Part shown: positions 9,729-17,113 of the stretch, piece after piece
How positions within the stretch are numbered: the stretch's first letter is position 1
How the letters are laid out: each line of letters starts with the position of its first letter
Assembly: GCA_910577065.1 (NCBI GenBank)
Contig: CAJTLD010000048.1
Span: 1-19,469, forward strand
From: an uncultured Lachnospiraceae bacterium
Lineage (GTDB): Bacteria; Bacillota; Clostridia; Lachnospirales; Lachnospiraceae
DNA: 19,469 bases
Direction of reading: 5' to 3'
The notes under the pieces: model-generated
Seen by the model: only the letters and a program-made list of their open reading frames with translations
What the model was told of the DNA's origin: nothing
The model's database searches: none
Translations under genes and position numbers: made by a program

Positions 9729-10361
9729 ATGTCAGGACTTAGAGTAGAGCAATACGTAGTTGGCCCGGTGATGACCAACTGCTATTTTGCGGTAAACGAA
9801 GATACCAATGAAATGCTTGTAATCGATCCGGGTGATTCGGCAAAACAGTTAATTGACAAAATAAAAGAGCGCGCTTTAAAGCCGGCGGCGGTTCTTTTAA
9901 CACATGGGCATTTTGATCATGCGTGGGCGGCAAAAGAGGTGGCGGAAGAATTTTCAGTTCCCGTGTACGCCGAAGAGCATGAAAAAGAAACGCTTTTGTC
10001 CCCTGAGATAAACCTCTGCGGCATGATGGGGCAGCGCGGCGTCGTATTCCACGCCGACGTATATGTAAAGGACGAAGATACGCTTGATCTGGCGGGATTT
10101 TCTGTCAAGGTTCTGCATACGCCGGGCCATACAAAAGGAGGCTGCTGTTATTACATCGAAAAGGAGCAGGCGCTTTTTTCAGGGGATACGCTGTTTTGCC
10201 AGTCGGTAGGCAGAACCGATTTCCCGGGCGGAAGCGCATCCGTGCTGATCCGCTCTATCGAAGAAAAGCTTTTGCCCCTGCCCGGCCAGACCAAAGTATA
10301 TCCGGGGCATAACGAGACGACGACAATTGGCTATGAACGCCAGTATAACCCGTTTTTATAG
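9729..10361 (+). CDS. MBL-fold metallo-hydrolase, glyoxalase II-like
   Basis: Binuclear metal hydrolase of the metallo-beta-lactamase superfamily, 210 aa. All expected metal ligands are visible: THGHFDH (H59, H61, D63, H64), H130 in HTPGHT, D153 in SGDTLF and H194 in YPGHNE. It has the one-domain size of YcbL/glyoxalase II-like proteins and lacks the C-terminal substrate domain of true glyoxalase II, so the substrate may be a thioester but is not known. ATG 9729 is chosen over the in-frame ATG 9711 because GGGGAGGA (9717-9724) precedes it; ATG 9711 overlaps the rel stop codon. Genes of this family commonly follow rel and precede hemZ in Clostridia, which supports the operon. Confidence 0.9.
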   Translation: MSGLRVEQYVVGPVMTNCYFAVNEDTNEMLVIDPGDSAKQLIDKIKERALKPAAVLLTHGHFDHAWAAKEVAEEFSVPVYAEEHEKETLLSPEINLCGMMGQRGVVFHADVYVKDEDTLDLAGFSVKVLHTPGHTKGGCCYYIEKEQALFSGDTLFCQSVGRTDFPGGSASVLIRSIEEKLLPLPGQTKVYPGHNETTTIGYERQYNPFL

Positions 10362-10370
10362 GAGAGCTCT

Positions 10371-11831
10371 ATGATTACGGTTCAGTTAAATAAAGCAGGT
10401 TTTGAATACGATATCCACTCTTTGGTGAAAGCGTTTTTTCCGGCGGAAGAAGTATTGGTTGGCGTCGGGGAACCGAAAGATATGAGCGGGGTATCGTTTC
10501 ATATTGTTACGGATTATTTTGAGGACAGGATAGAAATTGCGTTTTATGATCCGACGGAAGACGGGCAGGTTCCCAGGCAGGCGCAGTCGGTGGAAGTGGA
10601 TTTTTCGGATCGCAGGGAAACAAAAAACCGGCTTAAGCAGGCGTATTACAGGATGTTGTGCGCATACGCCAAAAAGACGCTTCCCTGGGGCGATTTAACC
10701 GGAATCCGCCCGATAAAAATTCCGATGGCGTTGCTGGAAGAAGGAAAAGACGAAGCGTATATCCGTAAATATATGAAAGACACTTATTTTGCTTCGGATG
10801 AGAAAATTGATTTAAGTATCGAGGTGGCAAAACGGGAACTTGCGCTTTTGCGGAAAATAGATTATGAGAATGGCTACAGCCTGTATATCGGTATTCCGTT
10901 TTGCCCAAGTACGTGCCTGTACTGCTCGTTTACTTCGTTTCCGCTCAGCGCATGGAAAGAAAAGGTGGATCAGTATCTTAACGCGCTGGAACAGGAACTG
11001 TTGTATACGGCCGCGCAGTTTTCGGACAAGCGTTTGAACGCGGTTTATATAGGGGGCGGGACGCCTACAACGTTGACGCCGCCACAGCTTCGCAGGCTGA
11101 TTGGGATGGTCCGTGAGAATTTTGATTTATCGGATTGCCTGGAATTTACCGTGGAAGCCGGGCGGCCGGACAGCATCACAGAAGAAAAACTCCTTGCGCT
11201 GCGCGAACTGGGGATATCCCGGATTTCGGTAAATCCACAGACGATGAAGGAGGAAACGCTTCGTATTATTGGAAGGCATCACACAGTGCGGCAGGCAATA
11301 GACAGCTTTTGGCTGGCGCGAAAGTTAGGTTTTGATACGATTAATATGGATTTGATCGTGGGGCTTCCAAATGAAACGCTTTTGGATGTGGAAGAGACGC
11401 TGCGACAGGTGGCAAAGCTTTCGCCGGACAACCTGACCGTACATTCGCTGGCGCTCAAACGCGCGGCAAGGCTTACAATGTTTCGGGAAGAGTATCAGGG
11501 GCTTTCATTTGAGAATACCTGGGAGACGATTAATTTGACGGCGCGTTATGCAAAAGAGATGGGGATGACCCCTTATTATTTGTACCGGCAGAAGAATATG
11601 GCGGGGAATTTTGAGAATGTGGGGTATGCCAAAGAAGGGAAAGCGGGAATATATAATGTGTTGATTATGGAGGAGAAACAGTCTATCGTGGCCCTCGGAG
11701 CCGGTTCGATCAGTAAAAGGGTGTACACGGACGGAAGGATTGAGCGGTGCGAGAATGTGAAGGATGTAGCTCTTTATATAGAAAAAATTGACGAAATGAT
11801 TGAGAGGAAACGGAAGCTGCTCACGGATTAA
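10371..11831 (+). CDS. hemZ: HemZ-type radical SAM coproporphyrinogen dehydrogenase-like protein
   Basis: Radical SAM protein of the HemN/HemZ group, 486 aa. The [4Fe-4S] cysteines are C178, C182 and C185 in PFCPSTCLYCSF, followed by the family's GGGTPT block and the VEAGRPDS segment. About 170 N-terminal residues precede the radical SAM core, as in HemZ and unlike HemN or HemW. HemZ is named for oxygen-independent coproporphyrinogen III oxidation, but biochemical support is thin and many carriers lack a full heme pathway, so the reaction is uncertain. GGAGAG (10361-10366) starts on the last base of the upstream stop codon. It is the last gene of the rel operon; composition becomes AT-rich just after it. 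Confidence 0.85.
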   Translation: MITVQLNKAGFEYDIHSLVKAFFPAEEVLVGVGEPKDMSGVSFHIVTDYFEDRIEIAFYDPTEDGQVPRQAQSVEVDFSDRRETKNRLKQAYYRMLCAYAKKTLPWGDLTGIRPIKIPMALLEEGKDEAYIRKYMKDTYFASDEKIDLSIEVAKRELALLRKIDYENGYSLYIGIPFCPSTCLYCSFTSFPLSAWKEKVDQYLNALEQELLYTAAQFSDKRLNAVYIGGGTPTTLTPPQLRRLIGMVRENFDLSDCLEFTVEAGRPDSITEEKLLALRELGISRISVNPQTMKEETLRIIGRHHTVRQAIDSFWLARKLGFDTINMDLIVGLPNETLLDVEETLRQVAKLSPDNLTVHSLALKRAARLTMFREEYQGLSFENTWETINLTARYAKEMGMTPYYLYRQKNMAGNFENVGYAKEGKAGIYNVLIMEEKQSIVALGAGSISKRVYTDGRIERCENVKDVALYIEKIDEMIERKRKLLTD

Positions 11832-12010
11832 TAAGTACTTTTTTATGTCTTTAAAGTACAAGAAATGGTGGAACGTACTATGAGTGTTTGATATCTCAAA
11901 GAGTAATGTACATTTAGAAATAAAAAAGCATCGGGAGTATTAGACGAATAAAAAATGCCGATATTATAAATATGTGTATGTTATAATACAGGGCAAAAGG
12001 AGAAAGGGAA
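11832..12010 (+). promoter_or_regulatory. AT-rich junction with extended -10 promoter for the cassette
   Basis: This 179-base gap marks the change from the GC-richer core to the AT-rich cassette. TGTTATAAT (11979-11987) is a perfect extended -10 (TGN-TATAAT); no good -35 is present 17 bases upstream, which extended -10 promoters tolerate. A GTACTTT/AAAGTAC stem (11835-11841, 11853-11859) lies just after the hemZ stop but lacks a T-tail, so it is a poor terminator. AAAAGGAGAAAGGGA just before 12011 is the ribosome site of the next gene. No attachment site or insertion-sequence end was recognised. Confidence 0.5.
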
Positions 12011-13024
12011 ATGGAGAAGAGGCATAAAAAGTTCCAGAAAAATATAGAATTGGAAGCGTATTTAAAAGAGATAAACGACGATTTACTTATTGCAGAACAG
12101 CAGCTTTTAAGGAAAGTAACAAGAAATTATCCGGTTATTCTTGTAATGGGGGCGTTGCGCTCTGGAACAACGTTGATGACACAATGGCTTTCAAATACAG
12201 GGGAGTTTGTATGTCCTTCTAATTTGATGTCACGTTTTTATAAAGCGCCGGTTATAGGAGCCAAGATACAACGCCTACTCCTTGATCCGGTATTTAATTT
12301 TAGAAATGAACTGACAGATGTTTTTTCGCACGATATAGTATATAAGTCTGAAAATGGAAAGACGCAAGGGGCAATGTCCCCAAATGAGTTTTGGTTTTTC
12401 TGGAGGAGGTTTTTTCCATATGCGGAATTGGATATGGATTATATGCCGGATTGTGAATTGGCAAAAGTGTTTGACAGAGAAACTTTTGTAAAAGAGCTTA
12501 TGGGGATTGCAGATGTATTCCATAAGCCATTGGCGATGAAAGGAATGATTGCCAATTATAATATAGGATTTTTGGACAGTATTTTAGATACGGTTATTTT
12601 TATCCATACTAAAAGGGAGCCATGTAGTAATATTGTTTCTGTATTGGAAGCTAGAAAAAGGCAAATGTTGGATATCAAGGAATGGTATTCTTTTAGAATA
12701 CCTGAAATGAAAGAACTTATACAGTTGGAGGATCCTGCGATGCAGGCAGCGGGACAGATTTATTATACAAACAGCGCTATAGAAAAAGCGCTGGAACATG
12801 TAGCAGACGAGAGAAAAATAGAAATTCAGTATGAGGATTTTTGCGAAGCGCCTGAAAAGTATTACCATTTATTGCGGACAAAGTTAGCTAGACAGGACTT
12901 TCATATAGCGGAAAAATATTGTGGTGAAAGTAGATTTGGTATAACGAGAAAAGAATGTATATCAGAAGTGGAAAAGAGTTATATAAAATTTTTGGAAATG
13001 CAGCATTATAATGATGCAGATTAA
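12011..13024 (+). CDS. Sulfotransferase family protein
   Basis: Predicted cytoplasmic PAPS-dependent sulfotransferase, 337 aa. The PAPS 5'-phosphosulfate loop is clear near the N terminus: VMGALRSGTTLM (residues 45-56), preceded by a charged helix. A second family feature, FIHTKREPCSNIVS (197-210), fits the 3'-phosphate-binding region with its Arg and Ser. The remainder is family-like but not assignable to a subgroup. The acceptor is probably a sugar hydroxyl or amine, given the glycosyltransferase and aminotransferase downstream. Codon use is AT-rich, unlike hemZ just before it. It is first in the cassette, 114 bases from the next gene. A non-sulfating P-loop protein is possible but less likely. 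Confidence 0.8.
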   Translation: MEKRHKKFQKNIELEAYLKEINDDLLIAEQQLLRKVTRNYPVILVMGALRSGTTLMTQWLSNTGEFVCPSNLMSRFYKAPVIGAKIQRLLLDPVFNFRNELTDVFSHDIVYKSENGKTQGAMSPNEFWFFWRRFFPYAELDMDYMPDCELAKVFDRETFVKELMGIADVFHKPLAMKGMIANYNIGFLDSILDTVIFIHTKREPCSNIVSVLEARKRQMLDIKEWYSFRIPEMKELIQLEDPAMQAAGQIYYTNSAIEKALEHVADERKIEIQYEDFCEAPEKYYHLLRTKLARQDFHIAEKYCGESRFGITRKECISEVEKSYIKFLEMQHYNDAD

Positions 13025-13088
13025 CGTTGAAATGCAGTTTATTTAAGGTATAACAGGGGAATGATATTATCATTGACATGCCACTCGG

Positions 13089-13117
13089 TTGTATCATAAG
13101 GCAAGTATCTTTATAAA
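13089..13117 (+). promoter_or_regulatory. Possible internal promoter before the ATP-grasp gene
   Basis: TTGTAT (13089-13094), 17-base spacer, TATAAA (13112-13117), just upstream of the ribosome site AGGTGA (13129-13134). A perfect TTGACA at 13073-13078 is nearby but has only a poor -10 (CATAAG) at correct spacing. Either could give the downstream genes a start separate from the sulfotransferase. Confidence 0.35.
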
Positions 13118-13138
13118 TAAGTATAACGAGGTGAATAA

Positions 13139-14218
13139 ATGAATATATTAATAACTTCGGCGGGACGGAGAGGATATATTATAGAATATTTTAAAGAAGC
13201 TTTGAGTGGTAAGGGAAAGGTATATGCAGCGAACAGCAATGTATTTTCTCCTGCATTTTATTATGCAGATGAGCATGTAGTGACACCATTAATATATGAT
13301 GATGAATATATTCCTTTTTTGCTGGAGTTTTGTAAAAATAATAATATTAAAATGATAATTTCTTTGTTTGATATTGATTTATTGGTGCTTGCAGAAAATA
13401 AAGAGTTGTTTGCGCAAAAAGGGATTCTGGTAGTTGTTTCTTCAGAATCTGTTATCCGAATTTGTAATGATAAATGGAATACATATCAGTTTTGTAAAAG
13501 AAACGGATTATCAACGCCACAGACATTTTTGGATATAGATCAAGTGGAAGCTGCGGTTAAGAATGGATGTATGAGGTATCCGGTTATCATAAAACCCAGA
13601 TGGGGAATGGGTTCATTGGCGGTTTATCAGGCATTTGATGAAATAGAAGCAAAGGTGCTGATAGCAAACTGTAAAAGGGATATTCAAAACTCTTATCTAA
13701 AATATGAAGCAGCATTTGATTTGGAGAAATGTGTTGTGATACAGGAAAAGCTGCAGGGACAGGAATATGGAATGGATATTATTCATGATCTTGACGGCAA
13801 TTTCTGTTGCAATATTGTACGAAAAAAATATGCAATGAGAGGGGGAGAGACGGACTGTGCAGCGGTAGAAAAGAATCAAAAAATGAATTTATTTGCAGAA
13901 CGGCTTGGCAAAGCTTTGGGACATATTGGAAACCTGGATGTGGATTTGTTCATTGTAGGACATAAAATTTATTTATTGGAAATGAATGCTAGGCTAGGGG
14001 GGGGGTATCCGTTTAGTCATTTAGCAGGAATTAATTATCCAAAGGCACTTATCAAATGGGCCAAAGGCGAGCAGGCAGACAGTGAATTTGTTGTAAAACG
14101 ATATAATCAAATTATTCAAAAAGATATACAGTTTGTTGATTTAAGCAGCATTGCGGGGGGAGGGACGGATGGAGATGGCAGTAAGAACCAGGAAGACACC
14201 ATATTATCTGATTCATAA
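13139..14218 (+). CDS. ATP-grasp family ligase (CarB-like)
   Basis: ATP-dependent carboxylate-amine ligase of the ATP-grasp superfamily, 359 aa. The N-terminal pre-ATP domain begins NILITSAGRRGYII; the ATP-binding lysine is K152 in VIIKPRWGMGS, the adenine-side strand is VVIQEKLQGQEYGMD (199-213), and the metal ligands are E281 and N283 in LEMNARLGGGYP. The enzyme should activate a carboxylate as acyl phosphate and join it to an amine; which ones is unknown. G287-G289 are all GGG codons, forming a G9 run at 13997-14005 in an AT-rich gene. The 3' end overlaps the downstream decarboxylase by 50 bases in another frame, so the two are probably translationally coupled and act together. The last ~25 residues are Gly/Asp-rich and probably not part of the fold. 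Confidence 0.85.
   Translation: MNILITSAGRRGYIIEYFKEALSGKGKVYAANSNVFSPAFYYADEHVVTPLIYDDEYIPFLLEFCKNNNIKMIISLFDIDLLVLAENKELFAQKGILVVVSSESVIRICNDKWNTYQFCKRNGLSTPQTFLDIDQVEAAVKNGCMRYPVIIKPRWGMGSLAVYQAFDEIEAKVLIANCKRDIQNSYLKYEAAFDLEKCVVIQEKLQGQEYGMDIIHDLDGNFCCNIVRKKYAMRGGETDCAAVEKNQKMNLFAERLGKALGHIGNLDVDLFIVGHKIYLLEMNARLGGGYPFSHLAGINYPKALIKWAKGEQADSEFVVKRYNQIIQKDIQFVDLSSIAGGGTDGDGSKNQEDTILSDS
13997..14005 (+). repeat. G9 homopolymer inside the ATP-grasp gene
   Basis: Nine consecutive G encode Gly287-Gly289 of the ATP-grasp protein, in the conserved metal-binding loop. A gain or loss of one G would truncate the ligase near its C terminus. Such tracts are phase-variation sites in some bacteria; here only the tract and its in-frame state are seen. 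Confidence 0.8.
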
Positions 14219-15302
14219 AATGCAGTTTGAGAAAAATTGTATGGAAGTGGAAAAAAGTTTTCGGGAAGCATGGGAAGGAAAATTTTTGTGTGGCTATTCT
14301 ATTAAGACGAACCATCAGAAGGAACTCATCATGCTGGCAAAGAAACGTGGATGGTTAGCAGAAGTCGTGTCGGATGATGAGTATAACTATGCGAAGAAGA
14401 TAGGATTCGGAGTTCATGAAATGATTTGTAATGGTCCAGTCAAGGGAGAAATGATAAAAAAAGCCTTGCAGGATAGACAGTATTTGAATTTGGATCATTT
14501 GCAGGAAATAAATGGGCTTTGCATGCTTCTAAATGAAAAAGGATGTAAGATTGCAGATATGAAAGTGGGGCTTCGCGTAAATTTTGATTTAGAAAAATTA
14601 TGTCCCGGAGAAACAACAGCAGGAGAGCGCGTCAGCAGATTCGGAATAAATTATGAAAACGGAGATTTAAAAAGAGCAATTCTCACATTACAAAAACATA
14701 AAATTCCTATTGCAGGACTACATATGCATACGAGCACAAAATCCAGAAGTCTTGCTGTATTTCAGGCTCTTTCCCGAATGGTATGCCAGGTGGTTGAAGA
14801 ATATAATTTAAGCCTGGATTTTATAGACATTGGAGGAGGTTTTTTTGGTGGACAGAAGCTGCCGGGAAAACCGCTTATGAGTGAATATGCAAAGGTGATT
14901 GCGCGGGAATTGAAAAATACATTTGATTCAGAAAAAGTTACGTTAATTGTTGAGCCAGGAGCATCTGTAATAGCTACAGCGGTAGATTATGTGACGAGTG
15001 TAGATAATATTCGGGAAGTAAAGGGAGAAAGGATTGTTACATTAGATGGGACAATGCTTCATATTAACCCATTTATGGCAGAAAGAAAACCGGTTTATAC
15101 GGTTGGGAATTTAGGTGGGCAGCAAATTAGGGTACAGCATATTTGCGGTTGTACTTGTATGGAAAATGATCGTTTTGATACTTTACATTTCGAAAAAGAA
15201 CTGCAGTTAGATAGTGAAGTTATATTTCATAATGCAGGGGCATATACGATGAGTTTTAACAGCTATTTTATTATTGAACCGCCAAAAGTTTATTTGGCGT
15301 AA
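14169..15302 (+). CDS. LysA-like PLP-dependent decarboxylase (fold type III)
   Basis: Pyridoxal-phosphate enzyme of the alanine racemase/diaminopimelate-ornithine decarboxylase fold, 377 aa. The Schiff-base lysine is K46 in GYSIKTN; the barrel shows GLHMHTS (183-189), DIGGGF (220-225) and EPGAS (262-266) for the PLP phosphate, and C330 and Y359 (GAYTMSF) match the LysA active-site Cys and Tyr. It is shorter than most LysA and lacks its usual GPxCES form (here CTCMEND), so true diaminopimelate decarboxylase is doubtful; an amino-acid decarboxylase with another substrate is likelier. ATG 14169 follows GGGGGGAGGG; TTG 14151 is the other in-frame option and ATG 14175 a third. It lies inside the end of the ATP-grasp gene, a pairing that suggests sequential chemistry. 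Confidence 0.87.
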   Translation: MEMAVRTRKTPYYLIHKMQFEKNCMEVEKSFREAWEGKFLCGYSIKTNHQKELIMLAKKRGWLAEVVSDDEYNYAKKIGFGVHEMICNGPVKGEMIKKALQDRQYLNLDHLQEINGLCMLLNEKGCKIADMKVGLRVNFDLEKLCPGETTAGERVSRFGINYENGDLKRAILTLQKHKIPIAGLHMHTSTKSRSLAVFQALSRMVCQVVEEYNLSLDFIDIGGGFFGGQKLPGKPLMSEYAKVIARELKNTFDSEKVTLIVEPGASVIATAVDYVTSVDNIREVKGERIVTLDGTMLHINPFMAERKPVYTVGNLGGQQIRVQHICGCTCMENDRFDTLHFEKELQLDSEVIFHNAGAYTMSFNSYFIIEPPKVYLA

Positions 15303-15337
15303 CAGGGACGATTTTTCGCTCTGCCGCAGGGCAGTAT

Positions 15338-15421
15338 ATGAAACAGCCGAGGCTTGTAAGGGAGGTTAAGCTGCGGGTGAAGAAACAAAATGTGTTGTGG
15401 CATGAGTTAGATCTTATATGA
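15338..15421 (+). CDS. Possible small ORF or gene remnant, 27 aa
   Basis: In the 135-base gap between decarboxylase and glycosyltransferase, ATG 15338 opens a 27-codon frame ending at TGA 15419-15421. It is basic at first and ends VLWHELDLI; the stretch VKKQNVLWHELD reminds me of the start of PqqD-like peptide-binding proteins, but it is too short to assign. The ribosome site is weak (CAGGG) and a small CTGCC/GGCAG hairpin precedes it. It may be a decayed gene or chance. Confidence 0.2.
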   Translation: MKQPRLVREVKLRVKKQNVLWHELDLI

Positions 15422-15437
15422 GTGAGAGGGTAATTTT

Positions 15438-17051
15438 ATGCAGAAGGATGGAAATGATATTCAGGCACAAGGCTACACTGAGATTTTAAAGGATACATTA
15501 ACTTGTATGAAAATATTGGATAGTAGAAGCAGTGATGATGAGATTTTCAGTGAAAAAGTAAAGGCCGTAAGAAATGCGTTTGACAAAATTAAAGAGGAAA
15601 AATATGTTGAGAATTTTATGGATTTTGTATGGCAGGCAACAGGTGGAGTTTCTCAGGGAATGTTTGAAATAGCAAGCGCATTATATTGTGTAACATTGGA
15701 TGAATGGTTTTATAGCTGGCAAATTGACATTTTGTTGCGTCGTGAAATGAAAAATAATGGAAATTTTTATTTGCTTTTGCAACTGAAGAGACAGCAGGAA
15801 ATTTGTTATTTTCGGTTGAATAGAAAACAAGTTTTTATAGATGAGTGGAATGCCAACCAGTATTTTCGGAAAGAAATGCAAAAATTATTGCAAATGAATT
15901 TTCGTAAAATACCAGTAAGTGAAAGACAACAGGATTTTATTGTTATCGTGACAACGCAGCTTTTGGGGGTTCATCATGCTCCTACAAGAATGACGCTGGA
16001 ATTTTGCAGGATATTTGAAAAGAATTTGAAAACAAAAGTACTGTTAGTGTGCGCATTAGAAAGCATATGTGCAGAAAATATAAATAAATTGGGAATAAAG
16101 CAGATTTTTAGTGTAAATTATGTTGACGCAAATGGATTTTTTACAATTTCATACAAAGATTGTACAATTAAATGTTATCAACTGTTTTTGAATGAAGAAA
16201 ACCAGAAAGAACAGCAGGATTTGATTCAAATGATTTATGAAAAAAAACCATTATTTGTTTGGCAGTTTGCAGGGATTCCCTCTTTTGGAAGTGCAATGCA
16301 GCAATTTACCAGTTATTATTATATGCAGATGACCCAGGGATATCCTGCAGTTTCGGCAGATCTTGTAATTAATTATTTTCAGGATACAAGAAAACATCAT
16401 CCGGATGCATACAGGATGTTGCAGGACAAAGGTGTGCCGGTAGCTGATATGTTTTTTACATTTACAAGGAATTCATCGAAAGGGCTGCTAAGCAGGCGCC
16501 AATTCCAGATACCTGAGGACGGATTTTGTCTAGGGGTAGCTGGAAACCGTCTGGCAGTGGAATGTACAGATGAGTTTCTCCGGATTCTGGCACGGGTGTT
16601 GAAAAAGGAAGCAAATATATATCTTGTATTTATTGGAGAAGCCGATCAAAGCCTAATAGGCCACATCCAAAAGAAAATCAATTTAGAAGAAAGATGCTTC
16701 TTTTTGGGATACCAAAGTGATCCGGAAGAGGCATTGGCATTAATTGATTTATACGTTGACCTTCCCCATCAGGGAGGAGGATACATGGGAATATCAGCTA
16801 TATCAGAAGGGAAGCCGGTGATTTGTCTTAAAGGCGGCGACGTTTCGGCAAAAGTGGGAGAAGAATTCTGCTTCGATTCTCTGGATGAATATGAAAATGA
16901 GATTTTAAAGTATAAAAATGACGCTGGATATTATAAAATGAAAAGTGAAGCGGCTAGAAACAGAGCCGAAAGCATTATAGTAAATGATGAAGAAATGGCG
17001 GATTTAATTAGTAAAACGATAAAGGTTGGTTTGCAGGAAGTCATGGTCTAG
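15438..17051 (+). CDS. GT-B-like glycosyltransferase with unassigned N-terminal region
   Basis: 537-aa cytoplasmic-looking protein with no signal peptide or membrane helix. The C-terminal part (about 360-530) has the pattern of a GT-B glycosyltransferase donor domain: FCLGVAGNRLAVECTDEFL, NIYLVFIGEAD, then YVDLPHQGGGYMGISAISEG (439-458), a loop where sugar-nucleotide donors bind, followed by KPVICLKGG. The middle section starts QDFIVIVTTQLLGVHHAPTR (about 166-185) and may be the acceptor domain. The first ~160 residues are helical and charged and I do not recognise them. The GGG loop with Gly-rich start recalls protein O-/N-glucosyltransferases of the GT41/HMW1C type, but identity cannot be fixed. 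GAGGG precedes ATG 15438. Acceptor (sugar, lipid or protein) unknown. Confidence 0.7.
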   Translation: MQKDGNDIQAQGYTEILKDTLTCMKILDSRSSDDEIFSEKVKAVRNAFDKIKEEKYVENFMDFVWQATGGVSQGMFEIASALYCVTLDEWFYSWQIDILLRREMKNNGNFYLLLQLKRQQEICYFRLNRKQVFIDEWNANQYFRKEMQKLLQMNFRKIPVSERQQDFIVIVTTQLLGVHHAPTRMTLEFCRIFEKNLKTKVLLVCALESICAENINKLGIKQIFSVNYVDANGFFTISYKDCTIKCYQLFLNEENQKEQQDLIQMIYEKKPLFVWQFAGIPSFGSAMQQFTSYYYMQMTQGYPAVSADLVINYFQDTRKHHPDAYRMLQDKGVPVADMFFTFTRNSSKGLLSRRQFQIPEDGFCLGVAGNRLAVECTDEFLRILARVLKKEANIYLVFIGEADQSLIGHIQKKINLEERCFFLGYQSDPEEALALIDLYVDLPHQGGGYMGISAISEGKPVICLKGGDVSAKVGEEFCFDSLDEYENEILKYKNDAGYYKMKSEAARNRAESIIVNDEEMADLISKTIKVGLQEVMV

Positions 17052-17113
17052 AGCGTTTTTAAAAAATTATTCTCGTCATCATAGGATCAGTTACGAAAGG
17101 ATAGAAAATAGAA

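Noticed and set aside
13139..15302. A butirosin-type acyl-carrier pathway
   Set aside because: No carrier protein or other butirosin-like genes are present; only the ligase-decarboxylase logic is comparable.
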